Positions 34,838-40,545 of a DNA stretch of 40,545 nucleotides are shown piece after piece. Below the pieces are notes generated by a model. The model saw only the letters and a list, made by a program, of their open reading frames with translations. It was not told the origin of the DNA and ran no database searches. Within the stretch, counting starts at the first letter, position 1; every line of letters begins with the position of its first letter. The position numbers and the translations under genes were made by a program. The stretch spans positions 1-40,545 of the forward strand of contig NZ_JACJQV010000052.1 of assembly GCF_014696875.1 (NCBI RefSeq), read 5' to 3'. This DNA comes from Microcystis wesenbergii FACHB-1317 (GTDB lineage Bacteria > Cyanobacteriota > Cyanobacteriia > Cyanobacteriales > Microcystaceae).

Positions 34838-35168
34838 AGGAGTTGACACTCTCCGCCCTAAAAGTGCGGAGATTCTTGGGCTGAATCTTGCCGCTACTAG
34901 CAAAGCTAATTTTGGTCTTACAGTTTCATGTCTAGTCCGACTACACCTACAAGGCAAGCACTCTTAAAGACTACTCCCCAAGCGTAAATTTCTGTGTGTC
35001 CCACAGTATTTAATTGTTTTTCGCTCTTACCATGTGGACTTACTATGAAAGCTTTTGTACCAGTGATGGTTAGAGATTTAGGGATTACGGAGTGTCGCTT
35101 GTTTCCTGTGTTCCCAAAGTCAACGACTCAATTTAATGCTAACATAAAGTCGCCCTAAAGGGCGAGGT
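34838..35168 (-). mobile_element. IS200/IS605-type relic (tnpB tail with both ends)
   Basis: Read on the minus strand from 35168: a left-end hairpin CCTCGCCCTTTAGGGCG, then degenerate tnpB-like coding with EKQLNTVGHTEIYAWG, and finally GAATCTCCGCACTTTTAGGG and GCGGAGAGTGTCAACTCC. This right end corresponds to the common TnpB tail (QESPHF...GECQ) and end hairpin. Most of tnpB and all of tnpA are gone. It is a non-autonomous remnant and the remaining tail could include the omega-RNA region. Confidence 0.7.
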
Positions 35169-35225
35169 TTTCAACCCAAATTTTCGATAATACTCCATCA
35201 GTGACTCCGTTTTAGAGAGGCGATC

Positions 35226-35621
35226 GTGCAAATTACGCTCAAGGAAAGAATCGAATCCATACAGGTGGGGAGTATCTCGGCGCTGGCTTTCCTGGTTCCC
35301 TATCTGCTATTTTTGACTGTTGATCGACTATTTTTAGGGGAATCGCTCACATTAATTGGCGCTTTTGTCAAGATATCCGGGGCGATAATTAGCGGATTTC
35401 TCTTCGGTGTCACCTATCGTTATGTCGTCCGCAACGATGATAATCCCCATCTCAAAGATGGTACAGTGGCAGCTTTTGCCCTAGTCCGCGGCCTAGTTCC
35501 CCTACAATTATCCACAGACTTGATCGCTGACAGTGGGCAATTAAGTCTCTTTCTGGGAGAGAGCTTTATCTGTTTTTTATCCTCTCGTCTGCTGTTAGAG
35601 TTGACTAAGCTGCGCCAATAA
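35226..35621 (+). CDS. Small integral membrane protein (131 aa)
   Basis: Four hydrophobic segments: SISALAFLVPYLLFLTV (about 17-33), LIGAFVKISGAIISGFLFGV (43-62), GTVAAFALVRGLVPLQL and LFLGESFICFLSSRLLL. The start at GTG 35226 is preceded by GAGAGG at 8 bp, giving MQITLKERIESIQVG. No family is recognised; a conserved cyanobacterial membrane protein is likely. It is divergent from petN across the IS605-type relic. Confidence 0.7.
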   Translation: MQITLKERIESIQVGSISALAFLVPYLLFLTVDRLFLGESLTLIGAFVKISGAIISGFLFGVTYRYVVRNDDNPHLKDGTVAAFALVRGLVPLQLSTDLIADSGQLSLFLGESFICFLSSRLLLELTKLRQ

Positions 35622-35627
35622 CCGACT

Positions 35628-35672
35628 CAGTTATCAGTTATCAGTTATCAGTTATCAGTCATCAGTCATCAG
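35628..35672. repeat. CAGTTAT array, 4 units plus 2 CAGTCAT
   Basis: Starts 7 bp after the membrane-protein stop. A second, degenerate CTGTTTA/CTGATCA tract lies at about 35738-35802, 18 bp from aroB. No gene lies between. Confidence 0.95.
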
Positions 35673-35820
35673 ATTTAAGTTTTCAGTGAGCAGTATGTAT
35701 TAAGTGAGCAGCATTAAATGGCAGTTTCCCACTGTCTTTTCACTGTTTACTGATCACTGTTTACTGATTACTGTTTACTGTTTACTGATCACTGATCACT
35801 GAAACATCACCCCACACCCT

Positions 35821-36921
35821 ATGGCTATTTGTATTCCCGTTAATTTACCCGATCGCTCCTATAATATTCTGATCGAGAAGGGCAGTTTAGCTAATCTCGG
35901 TGCAGAAATGAGCCAGTTAAGCTTAGGTAAAAAGGTTTTATTGGTTTCTAATCCCGAAATTTTTGACTATTACGGACATAAAGCCGTTAATTCCCTAGAA
36001 AAAGCGGGATTTGTCGTTTTTACTCATCTGATCCCCGCCGGCGAAAATTATAAAACCCTCGATGCGATCGCTCAAGTTTATGATAGCGCCCTCGCTCACC
36101 GGCTGGAACGTTCCTCGACTATGGTTGCCCTCGGTGGTGGTGTAATCGGGGATATGACGGGATTTGCGGCAGCCACATGGTTACGAGGCGTTAATTTTGT
36201 CCAGGTTCCCACCACTCTGTTAGCGATGGTGGACGCTTCCATCGGGGGTAAAACTGGTGTTAATCATCCCCAGGGCAAAAATCTGATCGGGGCGTTTTAT
36301 CAACCGAAATTAGTTCTGATCGATCCTGACGTGCTTAAAACTCTACCCGTGCGAGAATTTCGGGCTGGAATGGCAGAAGTGATTAAATACGGTGTAATTT
36401 GGGATGCTGAGTTATTTCAACAGTTAGAAGACTCGGACAATTTAGCCAGTTTTTCTCAGATCGATGGCGAGCTATTGCAAACAATTATTACAAAGTCTTG
36501 CCAAGCTAAAGCAGATGTGGTATGCAAAGACGAAAAAGAAGCGGGTTTGCGGGCGATCTTAAACTATGGTCACACGATCGCCCACGGCATTGAAAGTCTA
36601 ACGGGATATACTAGCGTTAACCACGGGGAAGCGGTGGCGATGGGGATGGTGGCGGCAGGTGCGATCGCAGTTAAACTGGGAATGTGGACCGCCGGGGAAA
36701 ATCAACGTCAAACCGATTTAATCGAAAAAGCCGCCTTAGAAACCCGTATTCCGCCTTTAAATGCCGATGAGATGGTTAATGCTCTTACTGCCGATAAAAA
36801 GGTTAAAGATGGCAAGGTTAGATTTATTTTACCAACGGCAATCGGCCAAGTGACCATTAGCGATCGAGTCACCCCCACCCTGGTGCGCGAGGTGTTATCA
36901 CCAACCGAATCCGGGCAGTAA
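35821..36921 (+). CDS. aroB: 3-dehydroquinate synthase
   Basis: Second step of the shikimate pathway, converting DAHP to dehydroquinate with NAD+ and zinc. Hallmarks: [20 protein letters not shown] (nucleotide binding), [22 protein letters not shown], the zinc-ligand region [12 protein letters not shown] and [10 protein letters not shown]. 366 aa is normal. The ATG at 35821 follows a repeat-rich leader. The 3' end overlaps the convergent oxidoreductase gene by 24 bp. Confidence 0.96.
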   Translation: MAICIPVNLPDRSYNILIEKGSLANLGAEMSQLSLGKKVLLVSNPEIFDYYGHKAVNSLEKAGFVVFTHLIPAGENYKTLDAIAQVYDSALAHRLERSSTMVALGGGVIGDMTGFAAATWLRGVNFVQVPTTLLAMVDASIGGKTGVNHPQGKNLIGAFYQPKLVLIDPDVLKTLPVREFRAGMAEVIKYGVIWDAELFQQLEDSDNLASFSQIDGELLQTIITKSCQAKADVVCKDEKEAGLRAILNYGHTIAHGIESLTGYTSVNHGEAVAMGMVAAGAIAVKLGMWTAGENQRQTDLIEKAALETRIPPLNADEMVNALTADKKVKDGKVRFILPTAIGQVTISDRVTPTLVREVLSPTESGQ

Positions 36922-38034
36922 ACGCTTTTTCAATTGTTGCATCGCTTGTTCCGTAACATCCCGGTATTTTAAATCTCCCACGAGAATACGTCCCATCAGT
37001 TGACCGGCGATCGGCCGTTTAACGGCGACATTGTAGGCGATTTGGGTAAATTGATAGAATAAACCGGCTAATTTGGCCGCTAAAGCCATATCTTCCCCCC
37101 ATTCTTCCCGAATTATCCGACTATAGCCTGCTAAAGCCCGATTATCACCAGTTAAAGCTCGATCAATCGCCTCGGCTGCCTTAACTCCCGTGAAAATTGC
37201 CGGACGGATACCCTCACCGATGAGAGGATCGAGAATCCCCGCCGCTTCTCCTGTAATTAGGGCATTTTGGGCGTGTAGCGGTTGATTTCCGTTCCAAAGG
37301 GCTAAAGCATAATCACTATAGCGATAATCCTCTAAATTCCAGCCCTTTTGACGGGCATAATTTAACAGTTGTTTTTTCAGATCCTCGGATTTGATGCTGC
37401 CCTTAAAACAACCACCGCTAATTGTGTAACCATTAGACTTGGGAAAAGCCCAGATATAACCATTTTTTAGGGAACCAAAATCAAAAAAAGCTTTTTGGGG
37501 GGGAATAGTAGCCCCTGCGTTAGTAATTTCCAGAGTAGCCCCGATCGCTTCGTTTTTCGCCGGTAATCCCAACCAGCGACTGGTATTGCCCCTAACACCA
37601 TCGGCAGCAATCAGATATTTGCCTGAAAATGTTCCTTGGGATGTGATAACTTGCCAGTGATCTTGGACGAATTTGATCTGGGTAACTTCGCTGTTATCTT
37701 GGATAGTTGCCCCGACTGCGATCGCCTGTTGACCTAAAAAATCATCGAAACGATCCCTTTGTACCATCCACATCGGTTCTAGCATATTTAACTTGGTGGT
37801 GACGGCATCCCCCTGTTTCCAAGTAAACTGTACTTGCGTGACGGTATTCTCGATCACGGGGGTAAAGTCAAAATCAAACCACTGCTTAATTGCCGGGGAT
37901 ACCCCCCCACCACAGGGTTTATAACGGGGTAATTTCGCTTTATCGAGGATCAGGATCGATCTTCCCTTTTTAGCTAGATGATAACCCGCCGTCGCTCCTG
38001 CTGGTCCCGCACCGATGATAATACAGTCAAACAT
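36898..38034 (-). CDS. Geranylgeranyl reductase family FAD-dependent oxidoreductase
   Basis: 378-aa flavoprotein. It has an FAD-binding GxGxxG start ([19 protein letters not shown]), the CGGGVSP motif typical of the geranylgeranyl reductase family, AADGVRG and [15 protein letters not shown]. It may reduce an isoprenoid tail. The main chlorophyll enzyme ChlP is a close relative; this is more likely a paralogue, since ChlP is usually slightly longer. It is convergent with aroB. Confidence 0.85.
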   Translation of the reverse strand: MFDCIIIGAGPAGATAGYHLAKKGRSILILDKAKLPRYKPCGGGVSPAIKQWFDFDFTPVIENTVTQVQFTWKQGDAVTTKLNMLEPMWMVQRDRFDDFLGQQAIAVGATIQDNSEVTQIKFVQDHWQVITSQGTFSGKYLIAADGVRGNTSRWLGLPAKNEAIGATLEITNAGATIPPQKAFFDFGSLKNGYIWAFPKSNGYTISGGCFKGSIKSEDLKKQLLNYARQKGWNLEDYRYSDYALALWNGNQPLHAQNALITGEAAGILDPLIGEGIRPAIFTGVKAAEAIDRALTGDNRALAGYSRIIREEWGEDMALAAKLAGLFYQFTQIAYNVAVKRPIAGQLMGRILVGDLKYRDVTEQAMQQLKKRLLPGFGW

Positions 38035-38161
38035 TTGTACTAATTTAAGTCGTTGAACAAATTTATAGACAATTTACGCTATTTTGGGCAACTTGTGTTG
38101 AGTCTGGTTTCTTGTCCCTTCCTCAGTCGGTTGAGCTTGCCTCTCTAGTTTCTAGCTGATT
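38035..38161. other. Intergenic, no gene seen
   Basis: The upstream region of the oxidoreductase gene, with no clear promoter boxes. It ends with GCTGATT, the left target duplication of the MITE at 38162. Confidence 0.5.
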
Positions 38162-38308
38162 AGCCCTCTTATTCTTTGTGTGATCAGTTTAACTTACTAT
38201 AGAAGCGATCAATCTTTGTGTCCTCTGTGTCTGGAGTGGTTCCTTCCATTCGCTCGCCGGCAGGACTATATTTTAGAATACATTTTACCCACCAAACCTA
38301 AGAGAGCC
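38162..38308. mobile_element. 147-bp MITE, 7-bp target duplication (copy 2)
   Basis: Ends AGCCCTCTTA and TAAGAGAGCC. GCTGATT is duplicated at 38155-38161 and 38309-38315. The interior matches the reverse complement of 21230-21422 (CAATCTTTGTGTCCTCTGTG; TACATTTTACCCACCAAACC) without the two palindromic inserts. The open frame over this region is a by-product. Confidence 0.88.
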
Positions 38309-38329
38309 GCTGATTTATACCCCAATTTC

Positions 38330-38356
38330 CCAGAGAGCCTAATCTCTGGCTTTTTT
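38330..38356 (+). terminator. Terminator upstream of the ATPase module
   Basis: CCAGAGA-GCCTAA-TCTCTGG followed by CTTTTTT. No plus-strand gene ends nearby, so it may insulate the ATPase module or belong to a lost gene. Confidence 0.65.
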
Positions 38357-38388
38357 GACTAATTGATCAATCTTCACCTGATCAATCG

Positions 38389-38394
38389 TATAAT
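38389..38394 (+). promoter_or_regulatory. Candidate -10 box for the ATPase module
   Basis: TATAAT, 29 bp before the ATPase ATG. TGATCAATC occurs twice just upstream (38364-38372 and 38379-38387) and could be an operator. The -35 match is poor. Confidence 0.45.
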
Positions 38395-38423
38395 CAAAAA
38401 AACTATAATGACTCGATTATATT

Positions 38424-39611
38424 ATGAAAATTGTTTCTATTAAAATAAAAAACTATCGTATGTTTAAAAATATACACATAAGAGATATTCCCCCTTTTTG
38501 TGTGATTATTGGAGCTAACGGCACGGGAAAATCTACTCTATTTGATATTTTTGGTTTTCTGCGAGATGCCCTCAAAAACAACATTCGCCAAGCCTTACAA
38601 ATTCGCGGCGGTTATAGAGAAATTATCACTAGAGGTCAAGAACAGGAAGATATTGAAATCGAGCTGCAATTTCCCATGAAAATCTTAGATACAGAACGTC
38701 TGGTTACTTATATACTTATAATTGGACAAAACAATAATCGTCCCGTTATCAAACGCGAAATACTTCGCTATAAACGGGGTGAACACGGTGCACCTTTTCA
38801 TTTTTTAGATTTTAAACTTGGCCAAGGATATGCTATCACCAACGAAGAAGATTTTAGTAAACCAGATAAAGAACTCGATCGAGAAGAACAACAGCTAGAA
38901 TCTAACGATATACTAGCGATCAAAGGATTAGGACAATTTCAACGTTTTAAAGCCGCTACAGCCTTTCGTTCTCTGATTGAAAATTGGCACGTTTCTGACT
39001 TTCATATTAGCGAAGCTAGAGGAAGTAAAGAAATATCTTATGCTGAACACTTATCCCCCACTGGAGACAATATAGCTACAGTTGCTCAATATATTTATCA
39101 ACAATATCCCGAAATTTTTCAGCAAATTCTCGAAAAAATGAAACAACGAGTTCCGGGTATTTCTTCTGTGGAAGCCAAAGAAACCGAAGACGGTCGCTTG
39201 ATTTTACGTTTTCAAGATCAGGCCTTTAAAGACCCTTTTATTGATCGCTATGTTTCTGACGGGACTATGAAAATGTTCGCTTATTTAATATTACTATTCG
39301 ATCCCAATCCTCATCCCCTACTCTGTGTCGAAGAACCAGAAAACCAACTTTATCCTACTTTATTAAAAGAACTAGCCGAAGAATTCGCCCACTATAGCTA
39401 TCGGGGGGGTCAGGTATTTGTTTCTAGCCACTCTCCCGATTTTCTCAATGCGGTTCCACTAGCTAGTATTTTCTGGCTAATTAAATCCCAAGGTATCACC
39501 CAAATCCATAGGGCTACCGATAGCGAAATCATCAAAAACTTAGTAGCGGAAGGCGATTTACCCGGCTATCTTTGGAATCAAGGCTGGTTTAAAGGAGTAG
39601 AACCCCAATGA
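38424..39611 (+). CDS. AAA family ATPase (OLD/ABC-like), intact
   Basis: 395-aa SMC/ABC-like ATPase. Walker A is GANGTGKST (residues 30-38). The signature-like SDGTMKMFAY lies at 278-287, Walker B LLCVEEPE at 299-306 and the H-loop-like VSSHSPDF at 335-342. A charged middle (about 130-165) may be a short coiled coil. The C-terminus overlaps the DUF4276 gene by 4 bp (ATGA). In defence systems such as PARIS, and in OLD proteins, an ATPase of this class holds or controls a TOPRIM nuclease. The same role is inferred. A truncated duplicate lies at 9654-10552. Confidence 0.9.
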   Translation: MKIVSIKIKNYRMFKNIHIRDIPPFCVIIGANGTGKSTLFDIFGFLRDALKNNIRQALQIRGGYREIITRGQEQEDIEIELQFPMKILDTERLVTYILIIGQNNNRPVIKREILRYKRGEHGAPFHFLDFKLGQGYAITNEEDFSKPDKELDREEQQLESNDILAIKGLGQFQRFKAATAFRSLIENWHVSDFHISEARGSKEISYAEHLSPTGDNIATVAQYIYQQYPEIFQQILEKMKQRVPGISSVEAKETEDGRLILRFQDQAFKDPFIDRYVSDGTMKMFAYLILLFDPNPHPLLCVEEPENQLYPTLLKELAEEFAHYSYRGGQVFVSSHSPDFLNAVPLASIFWLIKSQGITQIHRATDSEIIKNLVAEGDLPGYLWNQGWFKGVEPQ

Positions 39612-40198
39612 ACTATGATATCGTATTTTTGCTAGAAGAGTCATCTATAAAAAATGTGTTAGAAGAACTTTTGCCTAAACTTATTCCCCGAGAAATCAGC
39701 TATATATGTATTAGTCATCAAGGCAAACAAGACCTAGCCAAATCTATTCCTATAAAACTCAAAGCTTTCAAGAAATCTAGTCCCAATACCAAATTTATTA
39801 TTGTCCACGATCAGGATTCCCACGATTGTCAAGAACTCAAAAAGAAACTAGGGCAAATTTGTCAAAATGCCAGTGATGCTCAAGTCTTAATTCGGATTAT
39901 TTGCCATGAATTAGAATCTTGGTTTCTGGGAGATTTAGCAGCGGTGGCCAAGGCGTATAATTTAAATAGTCTCGGCCAAAAACAAAATAAAAGGAAATAC
40001 AGAGAACCGGACCTGCTTAACTCGGCCAAACAAGAATTAAAAAAGCTAGTGAAAGAGTATTATGCAGGAACCCACTCTAAACAGATTGCCCCCCATCTTT
40101 CCCTAACTGAAAATAAATCCCGTAGTTTTCAAACTTTTGTCCAAGGTATCAAAAATGTTGTGGAAATGAGACAACGCCCCAATCGGAACCAGAACTAG
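39608..40198 (+). CDS. DUF4276 family protein (TOPRIM-like), intact
   Basis: 196-aa partner of the ATPase. Acidic residues are placed as in TOPRIM folds: LLEES (Glu10/Glu11) after the first strand and IIVHDQDSHDC (Asp68, Asp70) after a later strand. HELESWFLGD (100-109) is the conserved DUF4276 motif. It probably acts as a nuclease or effector released by the ATPase (inference; some DUF4276 genes are only annotated as hypothetical). Translational coupling through ATGA supports a fixed stoichiometry. The second copy at 9064-9654 has lost its start codon. Confidence 0.85.
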   Translation: MNYDIVFLLEESSIKNVLEELLPKLIPREISYICISHQGKQDLAKSIPIKLKAFKKSSPNTKFIIVHDQDSHDCQELKKKLGQICQNASDAQVLIRIICHELESWFLGDLAAVAKAYNLNSLGQKQNKRKYREPDLLNSAKQELKKLVKEYYAGTHSKQIAPHLSLTENKSRSFQTFVQGIKNVVEMRQRPNRNQN

Positions 40199-40244
40199 AA
40201 TAGACCTCGACCTAATATAATTAAAAGCCTGTAAGATCCTAACT

Positions 40245-40471
40245 AGGGCTTGCTGAATAATGGTAAAACCCTTTTAAAATAAAGCTTTTGACCTGTTAAA
40301 GTCCGATGTTAGTGCAAGAAAATAGGATTGGGACTTTCAAAAACCTTGCATTATCCTTCTTGTAGTACATCGCTTGGTACAAAAAAAGGGCAACAAAGCC
40401 TGAAACGACCGGCTACTGACTCGGAGACGACCGACTCCTACCCCCAGGAAAAACTTTTTGCCGCAGACCCT
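40245..40471. mobile_element. MITE, AGGG...CCCT family, copy 3 (227 bp)
   Basis: Left AGGGCTTGCTGAATAA; reverse complement of right AGGGTCTGCGGCAAAAAG. ACT flanks both sides (40242-40244 and 40472-40474), a possible 3-bp target duplication. The interior differs from the copies at 3929 and 10553. The remaining bases to 40545 show no gene. Confidence 0.6.
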
Positions 40472-40545
40472 ACTTATAGAAAAGATAATTAAGTGGATAA
40501 ATTGGCGATGCCGGTCGTACCCAAAATTGATATTGTTGAGTCAGT

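Noticed and set aside
38180-38362. 60-aa plus-strand open frame
   Set aside because: It lies mostly inside the 147-bp MITE and runs into a terminator; the homologous copy at 21.3 kb is not open in the same way.
38424-40198. Calling the module PARIS
   Set aside because: The second protein matches the DUF4276 pattern, not the AriB family, so only the general ATPase-TOPRIM architecture is shared.

Overview
The window looks like a cyanobacterial chromosome, most likely Microcystis aeruginosa or a close relative. The signs are dense HIP1 octamers (GCGATCGC), petN, GUN4-domain, DUF3318 and DUF4278 genes, moderate GC, and many short dispersed repeats including heptanucleotide arrays of CAGTTAT. The species assignment is inference.

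Layout. 0.5-5.4 kb: a co-directional chaperone/translation cluster (dnaK, dnaJ, a TusA-like protein, rsgA). 5.5-10.9 kb: a damaged zone with a doubly truncated Ser/Thr kinase, a degenerate group II intron 3' end, tRNA-Gln, an AI-2E-type exporter with an unlisted 57-aa membrane protein, a DUF4278 gene, and a decayed inverted copy of an ATPase/DUF4276 pair flanked by MITEs. 11.1-14.6 kb: a paired M16 peptidase operon, tRNA-Asn and a hypothetical gene. 15.0-22.7 kb: an accessory island of toxin-antitoxin or TA-like pairs (MazF/PemK, RelE/YafQ, DUF4160/DUF2442, BrnT/BrnA, DUF6888/DUF6887), an orphan EcoRI-type adenine methyltransferase, an HD-domain protein and a high-GC orphan gene, separated by repeated hairpin elements and MITEs. 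23-38 kb: mostly core genes (GH57/DUF3536, trpB, a double-CAP lipoprotein, RNase D-like, DUF3318, a STAS-sugar transferase with an RsbW-like partner, a kinase-GUN4 fusion, sbcD, petN, aroB, a geranylgeranyl-reductase-family enzyme). 38.4-40.2 kb: the intact copy of the ATPase/DUF4276 module.

How genes work together. The best candidate for an uncharacterised system is the overlapping AAA ATPase + DUF4276 (TOPRIM-like) pair at 38.4-40.2 kb. It resembles OLD/PARIS-type ATPase-nuclease defence modules, and a degenerate inverted duplicate lies 28 kb away. A second is the STAS-domain sugar transferase overlapping an RsbW-like kinase, which suggests partner-switch control of exopolysaccharide initiation. 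The island also records repeat-driven decay directly: a DUF4160 gene split by a 137-bp MITE with an ATT duplication, a BrnA antitoxin whose C-terminus is written by an intergenic repeat, and two copies of one MITE family each with a perfect 7-bp target duplication.
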